A stretch of DNA of 64,000 nucleotides from contig NZ_QAAD01000001.1 in assembly GCF_003046625.1 (NCBI RefSeq), positions 1 through 64,000 on the forward strand, read 5' to 3'. Source of the stretch: Mangrovibacterium marinum. GTDB lineage: Bacteria; Bacteroidota; Bacteroidia; Bacteroidales; Prolixibacteraceae. The position numbers and the translations under genes are program-made. A model generated the notes under the pieces. It was not told where the DNA came from. It did not search any database and saw only the letters and a program-made list of their open reading frames with translations. Numbering within the stretch: position 1 is the stretch's first letter; every line of letters starts with the position of its first letter. This document shows positions 26,385 to 34,829 of this stretch, piece by piece.

Positions 26385-27659
26385 CTATTGGATCAGATCG
26401 AAACCACAGAAAGGAACCAGCACCTCCGGCACTTTAATACCTTCGGCTGTTTGGTAGTTTTCGAGCAAGGCCGCTACGATACGTGGCAAGGCCAGCGCAC
26501 TGCCGTTCAAGGTATGGGCAATAACCGGTTTCTTGGTTTGCTCGTCACGGTAGCGCAGTTTTAAGCGATTGGCCTGGAAGGATTCGAAATTGGAAACTGA
26601 ACTCACTTCCAACCATTTTTCCTGGGCAGCCGAATAAACTTCAAAATCGTAGGTAAGGGCCGACGTGAAACTCATATCGCCACCGCACAAACGTAAGATG
26701 CGGTAAGGCAAGCCCAGTTTCTGAACCAGCCCCTCAACATGAGCGACCATCTCATCGAGAATTTCGTAGCTCTTATCCGGATGAGCAACCTGCACCACCT
26801 CAACTTTGTCAAACTGATGCAAACGGTTCAACCCGCGAACATCCTTACCATACGAACCGGCTTCGCGACGGAAACAGGCACTGTAAGCTGTATTTTTAAT
26901 GGGTAGCTCCTTCGCATCCACAATCACATCGCGATACAAGTTAGTCACCGGCACCTCAGCCGTTGGAATCAGGTACAGGTTATCCTCCGTAACGTGGTAC
27001 ATCTGACCTTCTTTGTCGGGTAGCTGGCCGGTTCCAAAACCAGAATCTTCATTCACCACCAGCGGAGGTTGAATTTCGAGATAACCGGCTTTTTCGGCTT
27101 CATTTAAGAAGAAGTTAATTAAGGCACGTTGCAAGCGCGAACCTTTGCCTTTGTAGACCGGAAATCCGGCACCGGTAATTTTCACACCCAGCTCGAAGTC
27201 GATCAAATCGTACTTCGAAGCCAGCTCCCAGTGGGGCAATTTATGCTCGCCCAATTCCGGAACCGCCCCGCCTGTTTTTACAATCTGGTTATCATCGGCT
27301 GTTTTTCCCGCCGGAACGATATCTGCCGGGATGTTGGGCAACTGAACCTGCAAATCGAACACCTGTGCATCAATTTTTGCAAAATCCTCGTCCAGTTGTT
27401 TAATGCTGTCTTTCAAAACCGAAGTTCGCTCTTTGGCAGCATTGGCTTCAGCTTGTTTTCCTTCGCGAAACAATTGACCAATCTCTTTAGAAAGCTTATT
27501 CATCTCAGCCTTCATCTGGTCGGCTTTCGCCTGTATTTCGTTTTTACTTTGATATAAATCGATGATTTGGCCAACAATCTGGCTGGCATCAAAATTTTTT
27601 TTCTTCAGTTTTTCAATGACCAATTCCGGGTTTTCCTGAATAAATCGTAAGTTGAGCAT
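26385..27659 (-). CDS. serS: Seryl-tRNA synthetase
   Basis: Class II synthetase of 424 residues that charges tRNA-Ser. The N-terminal antiparallel coiled-coil arm (about 25-110: KKKNFDASQIVG...VLKDSIKQLDEDFAKIDAQVFDLQ) contacts the long variable arm of tRNA-Ser. Class II motifs 2 and 3 are visible as YSACFRREAGSYGKDVRGLNRLHQF and NGSALALPRIVAALLENYQ. Length is normal. A perfect 12-bp inverted repeat lies just upstream (27679-27731). Confidence 0.98.
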   Translation of the reverse strand: MLNLRFIQENPELVIEKLKKKNFDASQIVGQIIDLYQSKNEIQAKADQMKAEMNKLSKEIGQLFREGKQAEANAAKERTSVLKDSIKQLDEDFAKIDAQVFDLQVQLPNIPADIVPAGKTADDNQIVKTGGAVPELGEHKLPHWELASKYDLIDFELGVKITGAGFPVYKGKGSRLQRALINFFLNEAEKAGYLEIQPPLVVNEDSGFGTGQLPDKEGQMYHVTEDNLYLIPTAEVPVTNLYRDVIVDAKELPIKNTAYSACFRREAGSYGKDVRGLNRLHQFDKVEVVQVAHPDKSYEILDEMVAHVEGLVQKLGLPYRILRLCGGDMSFTSALTYDFEVYSAAQEKWLEVSSVSNFESFQANRLKLRYRDEQTKKPVIAHTLNGSALALPRIVAALLENYQTAEGIKVPEVLVPFCGFDLIQ

Positions 27660-27678
27660 AGGGCACTGATTTTTATTA

Positions 27679-27731
27679 TTGTCTTTGTTGTCTTGTTTCC
27701 CGCCGTTATCTTATTGCTTCAACAAAGACAA
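27679..27731. repeat. 12-bp perfect inverted repeat upstream of serS
   Basis: TTGTCTTTGTTG (27679-27690) and CAACAAAGACAA (27720-27731) are exact complements separated by 29 bp, 20 bp before the serS start. It is made of the same GTTGTC/GACAAC text as the hexamer clusters, here arranged head to head. A role in the serS leader is possible but not shown; no T-box features are seen. Confidence 0.5.
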
Positions 27732-27789
27732 CTTACGATAACTGCGATAACAATGAAAACGATCGCTTTTCAATTTTGCTTGGCAAATG

Positions 27790-27831
27790 TATAAAATAAA
27801 AAATCTCCTGCCTCAAACAAGACAGGAGATT
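27790..27831 (-). terminator. Terminator of rplU-rpmA
   Basis: On the minus strand AATCTCCTGTC pairs with GGCAGGAGATT (one mismatch), followed by a T-rich run (TTTTTTATTTTAT). It follows rpmA after about 25 bp and is not followed by TGAAAGTC. Confidence 0.8.
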
Positions 27832-27855
27832 CTCATCGCGTATTATAATATCGTC

Positions 27856-28122
27856 TTAGTTTGCTGCCACAACGGGTTCAACAGACACATACGATTTGTT
27901 GTCTCTTTTCTTTTTGAAAACAACAGTACCATCAATCAAGGCAAACAAAGTATGATCTTTTCCCATACCTACATTATTACCAGGATTATGAGCTGTACCA
28001 CGCTGGCGTACCAAAATATTACCAGCTTTGCAAACCTGACCGCCGTAGATTTTTACGCCAAGTCGTTTACTTTCCGATTCGCGTCCGTTCTTCGAACTAC
28101 CGACACCTTTCTTATGAGCCAT
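27856..28122 (-). CDS. rpmA: 50S ribosomal protein L27
   Basis: 88 residues starting [22 protein letters not shown]. The N-terminus extends towards the peptidyl-transferase centre and there is no Firmicutes-type cleavable prefix. It sits 22 bp after rplU in the usual L21-L27 operon and has its own terminator. Confidence 0.98.
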   Translation of the reverse strand: MAHKKGVGSSKNGRESESKRLGVKIYGGQVCKAGNILVRQRGTAHNPGNNVGMGKDHTLFALIDGTVVFKKKRDNKSYVSVEPVVAAN

Positions 28123-28144
28123 GGTTAATAAATGTTTTTAAGGG

Positions 28145-28456
28145 TTATCCAATAATTTCTTCAATTTGAATTTGAGTCAAGTACTGACGGTGACCGTTTT
28201 TCTTTTTATAGCCTTTACGACGTTTCTTTTTGAAAACAATCACTTTTTCACCTTTGAGGTGTTCCAATACTTTAGCTTTCACTTTTGCACCTTCAACAAC
28301 AGGAGTACCGATTGCGATCGTTCCTTCATTGTCGGTTAAAAGTACTTTGTCAAACTCTACACTTTCGCCTTCAGCTGTCTCAAGACGATGAACAAACAAT
28401 TTTTTGTCTTTTTCAACACGAAACTGTTGTCCGGCAATTTCTACAATAGCGTACAT
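28145..28456 (-). CDS. rplU: 50S ribosomal protein L21
   Basis: 103 residues from the ATG at 28456 ([19 protein letters not shown]); a Met codon directly before it (28459) is an alternative. The [24 protein letters not shown] tail is the rRNA-binding end typical of L21. It is first gene of the rplU-rpmA operon behind a near-consensus promoter. Confidence 0.97.
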   Translation of the reverse strand: MYAIVEIAGQQFRVEKDKKLFVHRLETAEGESVEFDKVLLTDNEGTIAIGTPVVEGAKVKAKVLEHLKGEKVIVFKKKRRKGYKKKNGHRQYLTQIQIEEIIG

Positions 28457-28546
28457 CAATTGAACGTTTAATAATTTTGTCCGGAAGGCGGGACTTTGAT
28501 TCGTTAAAGATCCGCTTTTTTGAGCCTACTCGAAACTTTCGGACTG

Positions 28547-28577
28547 CAAAAGTAGATATTTTTTAATGACTACCAAA
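28547..28577 (-). promoter_or_regulatory. Promoter of rplU-rpmA
   Basis: On the minus strand TTTG (28574-28577), a 19-bp spacer and TACTTTTG (28547-28554) fit the Bacteroidetes consensus TTTG-N19-TAnnTTTG perfectly. The leader of about 85 nt contains GGATCTTT-AACGAATC-AAAGTCC (about 28491-28513), a bulged hairpin that might be a ribosomal-protein leader structure; I cannot confirm this. Confidence 0.75.
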
Positions 28578-28760
28578 GAATTAGCAAGTTTTTTAATTAT
28601 TGCGGTTTATTTTCGTGTATCCGTAAAAACACTGGTTTCAAGACGGTTAATACGCCACGCCCGGGCATTGACTTCAAAGCCAGCTCTGCGAAGCTGTTTA
28701 GCAGCACCACAGTCGCTGCATTTTAGCCCCTGAACGGCTTTAATTCACTAAAACAATTGT

Positions 28761-28768
28761 TATATTTG
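28761..28768 (+). promoter_or_regulatory. -7 box of the bifunctional nuclease-family gene
   Basis: TATATTTG fits TAnnTTTG exactly, with TTTA 18 bp upstream. It overlaps the region of an open TTG at 28757, so translation must start later, at ATG 28799. Confidence 0.55.
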
Positions 28769-28798
28769 TTGCATTCATCCCCCGATGCTAGAAAGCTT

Positions 28799-29386
28799 AT
28801 GCATAAAGTTCGATTAAACATTTTAGGCCTATCCGTTAGTCAGACACAATCCGGTGCTTATGCTTTGGTGTTGGCCGAAGAAGAGGGCGACCGCCGCATC
28901 CCGATCATCATCGGCCCGGTTGAAGCACAGGCCATTGCCATACAGCTGGAAGGACTAAAGCCACCACGCCCGCTGACACACGATTTGTTTAAAAATGTCG
29001 CCATTGCTTTTGACATTCATGTTTCGGAAGTGGTTATTTACAAACTCGAAGAAGGCATTTTCTTTTCGGAACTGGTTTGCGAAACCGGAGCCCAGCAAAT
29101 TCGGGTTGACTCGCGCACCTCGGATGCCGTTGCATTGGCACTGCGTTTTAAGTGCCCCATCTATACGACCGAAGAGATCCTGCGCAAAGCGGGAATTATT
29201 CTGGATCCGGAGAGCCCCTCGGATGTTGAATTTACCCGACAACAGACCAACGAAAATAAGCCTGAATCGGAGTTTGAACGATACAACGAAACGGAGCTGA
29301 ATGAAATGCTGGATCAATCGATTAACAACGAAGACTACGAGCGGGCTTCCAGAATTCGAGACGAACTCAACCGACGTAAAAAATAA
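28799..29386 (+). CDS. Bifunctional nuclease family protein (DUF151) with UVR motif
   Basis: 195 residues from ATG 28799. The DUF151/BFN core spans about residues 1-135 (VRLNILGLSVSQTQSGAYALVLAEEEGDRRIPIIIGPVEAQAIAIQLEG, RVDSRTSDAVALALRFKCPIY); plant and Mycobacterium relatives are reported as nucleases or DNA-damage related. The C-terminal part (NEMLDQSINNEDYERASRIRDELNRR) is a UvrB/UvrC-type UVR motif, a two-helix protein-interaction element. It is followed after 22 bp by the nucleoside transporter, so both may share the promoter at 28761. Confidence 0.9.
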   Translation: MHKVRLNILGLSVSQTQSGAYALVLAEEEGDRRIPIIIGPVEAQAIAIQLEGLKPPRPLTHDLFKNVAIAFDIHVSEVVIYKLEEGIFFSELVCETGAQQIRVDSRTSDAVALALRFKCPIYTTEEILRKAGIILDPESPSDVEFTRQQTNENKPESEFERYNETELNEMLDQSINNEDYERASRIRDELNRRKK

Positions 29387-29408
29387 GACGATCATAAATC
29401 GCAGCCCC

Positions 29409-30905
29409 ATGAAACACCTCTGCCTTTGGATTATGCTGCTCATCAGCATGATCAGCACCACACCGCATTTAAGTCTGGCACAGCAAACCAATCCGGTTCA
29501 ACCCAATTCCCAGACGACAATACAAACACAGGCGCCCGACCAAGCAGCTGGCGAACAGCTTTCGGCAACAACAAATGCCAACATCCTGCTCTCACAAACG
29601 CCCGGGCACGGTTTCAGCCTGACAACTATTCTCCGAGGCTTTGCGGGAATGCTCGTACTGCTGGCTATTGGCTGGATTTTCTCGAAAGACCGTCGAAATA
29701 TTCCATGGAAAACCGTTGGCGTTGGCCTGGCCTTCCAGGTGGTCCTGGCCATTGGAGTGCTTTATGTACCCTTTATTCGTTCGGGCTTCGAATTTTTCGG
29801 AAAAATATTTGTCAAAATACTCGATTTCACCAACGTAGGCAGTCAATTCCTCTTTGGCTCACTGGTCGACAGTTCAACCTTCGGCAGCATATTTGCTTTT
29901 CAGATTCTGCCCACGATCATCTTTTTTTCGGCCTTAACCAGCCTGCTATTTTATTGGGGAATCATCCAGCGGGTCGTTTGGGCCATGGCCTGGGTTTTTA
30001 CCCGGCTGCTCAAATTATCGGGCGCGGAGTCGCTATCGGTTGCAGGGAACATCTTTTTAGGGCAAACCGAGTCGCCGCTGATGATCAAGGCCTATCTGGC
30101 CAAGATGAACAATTCGGAGATGATGCTGGTGATGACCGGCGGCATGGCCACCCTGGCCGGAGGTGTTCTGGCCGCTTATATTGGCATGCTGGGGGGCAAC
30201 GACCCGGTGTTACGGCTCGAATTTGCCAAACACCTGCTTACCGCCTCGGTTATGGCAGCACCGGCAGCCGTAATCTTCTCGAAAATGCTGGTTCCAAATA
30301 CGGAAGCAGTCAACCGGGATGTTGAAGTAAGTAAGGATAAGATCGGGAGTAACCTGCTCGATGCCATCACCAACGGCACCAGCGAAGGATTGAAACTGGC
30401 CGTAAATGTTGCAGGTATGCTTTTAGCCTTTCTGGCTTTAATTGCCATGATCAACTATATACTCGGTTTTATAGGTTCACTCACCCATCTGAATGCCATC
30501 ATTGAAACCAACACCGACGGGCGCTTCAACGAATTGTCGCTTCAGTTTCTGCTGGGCTATCTGTTTGCCCCCATCATGTGGCTCATCGGAATATGCTCGC
30601 AGGATATCATGCTGGTTGGCCGACTGCTGGGTGAAAAATTAATCCTCACCGAATTTATCGGTTATATCAGCCTTTCCGACTTAAAAGGAGCGGGTGCTTT
30701 CCTGGAACAAAAATCCATCATCATGGCAACCTACATCCTTTGCGGCTTTGCCAACTTCGCCTCCATCGGCATACAGATTGGCGGAATCGGCGCCCTGGCA
30801 CCCGGCAAACGGGTGGTGCTTTCGCGCCTTGGAATGTACGCCTTGCTGGCCGGCACCCTGGCCTCGCTGATGTCGGCCACCATTATTGGGATGATACTCG
30901 GCTAG
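29409..30905 (+). CDS. Concentrative nucleoside transporter (NupC/CNT family)
   Basis: 498 residues from ATG 29409. The frame is open further upstream but overlaps the preceding gene. The N-terminus MKHLCLWIMLLISMISTTPHLSLAQ looks like a signal peptide, followed by a Gln/Thr-rich linker and then the CNT core from about residue 70. Nucleoside and cation binding segments are visible in FLGQTESPLMIKAYL and GTSEGLKLAVNVAGMLLAFLALIAMINY, and the gate region in FANFASIGIQIGGIGALAP. It imports nucleosides with Na+ or H+. The extra N-terminal signal-like region is common in Bacteroidetes CNTs. Confidence 0.93.
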   Translation: MKHLCLWIMLLISMISTTPHLSLAQQTNPVQPNSQTTIQTQAPDQAAGEQLSATTNANILLSQTPGHGFSLTTILRGFAGMLVLLAIGWIFSKDRRNIPWKTVGVGLAFQVVLAIGVLYVPFIRSGFEFFGKIFVKILDFTNVGSQFLFGSLVDSSTFGSIFAFQILPTIIFFSALTSLLFYWGIIQRVVWAMAWVFTRLLKLSGAESLSVAGNIFLGQTESPLMIKAYLAKMNNSEMMLVMTGGMATLAGGVLAAYIGMLGGNDPVLRLEFAKHLLTASVMAAPAAVIFSKMLVPNTEAVNRDVEVSKDKIGSNLLDAITNGTSEGLKLAVNVAGMLLAFLALIAMINYILGFIGSLTHLNAIIETNTDGRFNELSLQFLLGYLFAPIMWLIGICSQDIMLVGRLLGEKLILTEFIGYISLSDLKGAGAFLEQKSIIMATYILCGFANFASIGIQIGGIGALAPGKRVVLSRLGMYALLAGTLASLMSATIIGMILG

Positions 30906-31110
30906 AATTAGTGAAAATAACATATTGATCGATGTACGACCAGCCTGCCCAACACAGCGTGAAACCACTCATTCTTACGATCTAACAGGATACAAAAGGC
31001 AACAACTGCAAACAGAAAGAGGGTTACATTAATTCAGATGTTTTTAAAGCCTTAACATATTGGTTTTAATATTCGTAACAGAGGATAGTATTAATCAAAA
31101 TCTCTCCGTT

Positions 31111-32106
31111 ATGAAGCAAATCAAATTTTTCGTTCAGATCTTCTTGGTCTTTTTGCTTCTTGCCAGCTGTAATCAGAAACCTCAAATTGGTTTATTAATG
31201 GACACAACTGCCAGGGAACGCTGGGTAAAAGACCGCGACGCTTTTGTTGAAAAAATAGAAGAAAACAAAGGATCTGTGATTGTCAAAGTCGCCGATTCCG
31301 ATCCTGATCTTCAATTCCAGCAAGGTTTGGAACTCATCAACCAGGGTGTTGATGTATTGGTCATCATTCCGGTGGATATGGTGGTGGCGGCAGGCATCGT
31401 TAAAATGGCCAAAAACCAGAATATCCCGGTCATCTCGTACGACCGTCTGATCCGTGATGCAGAGATCGATTTTTTTGTATCGACCGACGCCATTGACATT
31501 GGTGAGAAACAAGCGAAATTCCTCACCACCATCGCCCCTGCCGGAAACTACGCCCTCATTGGCGGACCCACAAGCGACAACAACTCCTACCAGCTGTACC
31601 TGGGCTGGATGAACATCCTTCAACCCTTGGTTGACCGCGGAGACATCAAAATTGTCGGGAGCAAATTTGTTGACCACTGGGATTCTGAGGATGGTTACGA
31701 AATGATAAAAAGTATCATCGACAGTGGCGAAACCATCGATGCCATTATTGCCGGGAATGATGCCCTGGCTGAAGGCGCTATTCAGGAGCTTAAGGAAGCA
31801 GGACTTGCGGGCAAAGTACTGGTTGCCGGACAAGATGCAGACATCAGCGCTATCCGCAACATTATCCTGGGCGATCAAACCATTACGGTTTACAAACCAG
31901 TGGTATCCATGGCCTACAATGCCGCCGATGCGGCCATCAAGATGGCCAAAGGCAAAACCCCTACCGACAACATGAGCTTCACCGTAAATAATGGCAACCA
32001 TCTTGTCCCGGCAATTCTCCTGAACGGACAAGTGGTGAATAAGCAAAACATACGTATGACGGTAGTTTCTGAAGGGTTTGTAGAAGAACAGGAGATATTT
32101 GAGTAA
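31111..32106 (+). CDS. Sugar-binding lipoprotein, periplasmic binding protein type 1 (XylF/RbsB-like)
   Basis: 331 residues from ATG 31111; the signal MKQIKFFVQIFLVFLLLASC ends in a lipobox with Cys20. The mature part is a two-lobe PBP type 1 fold similar to D-xylose- or ribose-binding proteins: IGLLMDTTARERWVKDRDAFVEKIEE, QGVDVLVIIPVD, VISYDRLIRDAEIDFFVSTDAIDIGEKQAKFL, DAIIAGNDALAEGAIQEL, VAGQDADISAIRNI. No ABC permease or ATPase gene is adjacent, so it could serve a distant transporter or a sensor. It has its own terminator and stands alone. Confidence 0.9.
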   Translation: MKQIKFFVQIFLVFLLLASCNQKPQIGLLMDTTARERWVKDRDAFVEKIEENKGSVIVKVADSDPDLQFQQGLELINQGVDVLVIIPVDMVVAAGIVKMAKNQNIPVISYDRLIRDAEIDFFVSTDAIDIGEKQAKFLTTIAPAGNYALIGGPTSDNNSYQLYLGWMNILQPLVDRGDIKIVGSKFVDHWDSEDGYEMIKSIIDSGETIDAIIAGNDALAEGAIQELKEAGLAGKVLVAGQDADISAIRNIILGDQTITVYKPVVSMAYNAADAAIKMAKGKTPTDNMSFTVNNGNHLVPAILLNGQVVNKQNIRMTVVSEGFVEEQEIFE

Positions 32107-32132
32107 TACAATCTATCCGTGAACCCTTTGCT

Positions 32133-32172
32133 GAAGCGCATACACCTGGTATGCGCTTCTTTTGTTTTTGTA
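32133..32172 (+). terminator. Terminator of the sugar-binding lipoprotein gene
   Basis: GAAGCGCATAC (32133-32143) and GTATGCGCTTC (32149-32159) form a perfect 11-bp stem with a 5-nt loop, followed by TTTTTGTTTTTG. Confidence 0.92.
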
Positions 32173-32256
32173 TTTTCATAGGCCAACTTTACTCGTTCGT
32201 CTAAAAACTTTATCTTGCACCCTTAAAATTAGTCATTCTGTAACCACGAGCATATC

Positions 32257-33051
32257 ATGAAACAATACCTTGATTTACTGGATCATATTTTAGAAAACGG
32301 CACAAAAAAGGAAGATCGTACAGGCACCGGAACCATCAGCGTTTTCGGGCATCAGATGCGTTTTAACCTGGCCGAAGGTTTTCCGGTGCTAACGACTAAA
32401 AAGCTACATCTGAAATCCATCATTCATGAGTTGCTGTGGTTTTTGGCAGGCGACACCAACATTAAATATTTAACCGATAACGGTGTACGGATCTGGAATG
32501 AATGGGCTGATAAAAACGGCAACCTGGGGCATGTGTACGGCTACCAATGGCGCTCGTGGCCCACTCCCGACGGACGCCACATCGACCAAATCGCCGAAGT
32601 TGTTGAGTCGATCAAAAACAACCCCAACTCACGCCGCCACATTGTCAGCGCGTGGAATGTTGGTGAAATCGATCAAATGGCACTTCCACCCTGTCACTTG
32701 CTATTCCAGTTTTACGTTGCCGATGGCAAGCTATCGTGCCAATTATACCAGCGGAGCTGCGACGTATTCCTGGGCGTGCCCTTCAACATTGCCTCCTACG
32801 CTTTACTGACCATGATGATGGCGCAGGTTTGCGGCCTGGAAGCGGGAGATTTTGTGTGGACCGGTGGCGATACGCACATTTACCAAAACCATCTGGAACA
32901 AGTGAAGCTGCAACTCACCCGCGAGCCGAAAGCTTTGCCTCAGATGAAACTAAACCCGGACATCAAATCGATTTTCGACTTTAAATACGAAGATTTTGAG
33001 TTGATCAACTACAATGCTCACCCACATATTCCCGGGAAAGTAGCTGTTTAA
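32257..33051 (+). CDS. thyA: Thymidylate synthase
   Basis: 264 residues, the E. coli-size ThyA that methylates dUMP to dTMP using methylene-tetrahydrofolate. The active-site Cys lies in [33 protein letters not shown] and [21 protein letters not shown] are family signatures, and the C-terminus [10 protein letters not shown] closes the site. folA follows after 74 bp, the natural partner since ThyA turns folate into dihydrofolate. Confidence 0.99.
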   Translation: MKQYLDLLDHILENGTKKEDRTGTGTISVFGHQMRFNLAEGFPVLTTKKLHLKSIIHELLWFLAGDTNIKYLTDNGVRIWNEWADKNGNLGHVYGYQWRSWPTPDGRHIDQIAEVVESIKNNPNSRRHIVSAWNVGEIDQMALPPCHLLFQFYVADGKLSCQLYQRSCDVFLGVPFNIASYALLTMMMAQVCGLEAGDFVWTGGDTHIYQNHLEQVKLQLTREPKALPQMKLNPDIKSIFDFKYEDFELINYNAHPHIPGKVAV

Positions 33052-33056
33052 CAGCG

Positions 33057-33089
33057 CTTGAGGGCTTCACTTTAAGTGAAACCCTCAAG
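33057..33089. terminator. Long hairpin between thyA and folA (no T-tract)
   Basis: CTTGAGGGCTTCACTT and AAGTGAAACCCTCAAG (33057-33089) form a 16-bp stem with a single mismatch. There is no T-run, so it may act as an mRNA stabiliser, a processing site or a weak attenuator rather than a true terminator. Confidence 0.45.
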
Positions 33090-33125
33090 AAATGATAATC
33101 GTGCTCAAATTCAGCTTTAGTATAA

Positions 33126-33620
33126 ATGATTCATCCAAATCTTTCAATGATTGTAGCCATGGCGCAGAACGGCGCTATTGGTAAAGACAACGACTTACTT
33201 TTTCATTTGCCCGGCGATTTAAAACGTTTTAAAGCCATTACCAGCGGACACACCATTATCATGGGGCGGAAAACTTTGCTTTCGCTGCCCAAATGGCCCT
33301 TACCCAACCGCCGGCATATCGTTATTACCAGCGACCCGCATGCCCGTTTTGAAGGTTGCGAAACAGCCAACACAATTACCGAGGCCATTGCCAAGGTTGA
33401 AGGAGAACAAGAAGCCTTTGTGATTGGCGGCGGAACAATCTACGAGCAGTTTTATCCGCTATGCGCCAAGCTTTATCTGACGAAAGTAGAACAGGATTTT
33501 GCAGGCGACACCTTCTTCTCTGTTTTCAATGAAGACGACTGGGCCGTTGACAGCCGCGAGGATCTGCATGACGAGAAAAACGATTTCGACTATTCGTACA
33601 TCAACCTGAGCCGAAAGTAA
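33126..33620 (+). CDS. folA: Dihydrofolate reductase
   Basis: 164 residues. NADPH-dependent reduction of dihydrofolate, regenerating the cofactor used by ThyA. Visible: MIVAMAQNGAIGKDNDLLFHLPGDLKRFK (substrate and Met20-type loop), TIIMGRKTLLSLP (NADPH phosphate), VIGGGTIYEQFYP (nucleotide-binding GG), and LYLTKVEQDFAGDTFF. The acidic residue that protonates the pterin is Asp28 in PGDLKRF. Start at ATG 33126. Confidence 0.97.
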   Translation: MIHPNLSMIVAMAQNGAIGKDNDLLFHLPGDLKRFKAITSGHTIIMGRKTLLSLPKWPLPNRRHIVITSDPHARFEGCETANTITEAIAKVEGEQEAFVIGGGTIYEQFYPLCAKLYLTKVEQDFAGDTFFSVFNEDDWAVDSREDLHDEKNDFDYSYINLSRK

Positions 33621-33690
33621 ATCGCTCATAAAACATTCATGATTCCTGGGAGTCTCCAACAGAAATGAAAATACTGTTTTTTTTCAACTA

Positions 33691-33794
33691 TACGGTTGTC
33701 GTCGTTTTCAACAGTTGTCGGGTTGTCGTTCCACATCTAATCAAAACCAGTTGTTGGCATTGCAACTTAGTGTCTGTGGCAGGTAAGACTTTCA
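33691..33794. repeat. GTTGTC-cluster plus GACTTTCA cassette, copy 2
   Basis: GTTGTC hexamers, then TCTAATCAAAACCAGTTGTTGG, CTTAGTGTCTGTGGCAGGTAA and GACTTTCA (33787-33794), followed by an A-run. It is in the same order and orientation as the copy at 23601-23704. Confidence 0.75.
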
Positions 33795-33801
33795 GAAAAA
33801 A

Positions 33802-33926
33802 CCTTCATAATTTCGGGGAATCACCAACAGGAATGAAAGTGGATTCTTTTGAATTAGATTGACCCTCCCATTCCGACAAAGTCGGAATTTTCTTCCCTCA
33901 CGAGGGAGGGCCAGGGTGGGTACATT
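33802..33926 (+). repeat. Dispersed two-module repeat (R2+R3), plus orientation
   Basis: TTCATAATTTCGGGGAATC..CAACAGGAATGAAAGT is joined by GGATTCTTTTGAATTAGATT to the module with stem TTCCGACAAAGTCGGAA and CCCTCACGAGGGAGGG, ending GGTGGGTACAT. It is the inverted twin of 7244-7357, 26 kb away. Confidence 0.75.
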
Positions 33927-33954
33927 CGATCGAAGGAAAAACAGAAAAGACTTT

Positions 33955-33982
33955 CCGAAAAAAGTCCGGCTTTCACCGGACT
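33955..33982 (-). terminator. Terminator of ppa
   Basis: On the minus strand AGTCCGGTGAAAGCCGGACT forms an 8-bp stem, followed by TTTTTT and CGGAAAGTC, a one-base variant of the common TGAAAGTC. Confidence 0.85.
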
Positions 33983-33991
33983 CTCAGCTAT

Positions 33992-34657
33992 CTAATAAAG
34001 TAGTTTCCCCAGGTTATCGAATCTTTTCTGATAATCGTCCATTGCCCGTTTAATCACGGTAAAAGCTTCGTCGGCACCGTACAAATGCGTGATCTCGGTG
34101 TCCTTATCGCGCCCCGGCATATCTTTATAAGTCAGAAAATAGTGTTTCAAACGTTCCACCACGATGTCCGGAAGGTCTTTCACATCCTTATAGCCCTCGT
34201 AAACCACATCGTTGTTTAGCACGGCAATAATTTTATCATCGGCCTCATTGCCGTCGATCATCCGGAAGCCACCAATCGGGCGGGCATGAACCAGGATATC
34301 ACCGTGCGTGATGTCCTTCTCGGTCAGCACACAAATATCGATCGGGTCACCATCGCCTTTAATATCGGCTTTTCCGGTTTTTTCCATGCAGTATGCTCCC
34401 ACCTCATCGCCACAAAAGGTCTGTGGAATAAAACCGTAGAGAGCCGGAACTACATTCGAATATTTCTGAGGACGATCCAGCCTTAAATAGCCGCTATCTT
34501 TATCAATTTCGTACTTTACGGTGTCCGTCGGCACAACTTCAATAAATGCTGTAACTTTTTCAGGAGCTTCCTTCCCGATTGCAACACCGTGCCAGGGATG
34601 CGATTTATAACGCAGGCCCATCAGCCGGCCGATTGGATCAGACAATCTATCTACCAT
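33992..34657 (-). CDS. ppa: Inorganic pyrophosphatase, family I
   Basis: 221 residues. Soluble Mg-dependent hydrolysis of pyrophosphate, pulling biosynthetic reactions forward. The metal-binding signature is GDGDPIDICV, supported by FIEVVPTDTVKYEIDKDSGYLRLDR and YGFIPQTFCGD. It is a little longer than the E. coli enzyme (about 175), as usual for the Bacteroidetes/eukaryote-like form. Monocistronic with its own terminator. Confidence 0.96.
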   Translation of the reverse strand: MVDRLSDPIGRLMGLRYKSHPWHGVAIGKEAPEKVTAFIEVVPTDTVKYEIDKDSGYLRLDRPQKYSNVVPALYGFIPQTFCGDEVGAYCMEKTGKADIKGDGDPIDICVLTEKDITHGDILVHARPIGGFRMIDGNEADDKIIAVLNNDVVYEGYKDVKDLPDIVVERLKHYFLTYKDMPGRDKDTEITHLYGADEAFTVIKRAMDDYQKRFDNLGKLLY

Positions 34658-34829
34658 AACTTTTTGTTTAAAACTTAAATGTGTAACCGCATAGTTGAAG
34701 AAAAGTTTTTCATCAGTTACAAGAACTGACCAAATTTACGAAAAAGATGCTGCTCAACATATTCTAAAAACGAAAAACGAACAGAATTTCGAAAAAAGAC
34801 CAGCCTCCGCAAACCCACGCTTATAACTT

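Larger units (their letters stand above)
33621..33991. other. 371-bp repeat-filled gap
   Basis: Contains R2 (about 33629-33670), the GTTGTC-GACTTTCA cassette (33691-33794), R2+R3 (33802-33926), and GACTTTCC (33949-33956) abutting the ppa terminator. Short frames at 33665 and 33859 run over these repeats and are not believed. Confidence 0.55.

Noticed and set aside
27787-28128. 113-codon frame antisense to rpmA
   Set aside because: A shadow of the conserved L27 gene on the other strand.
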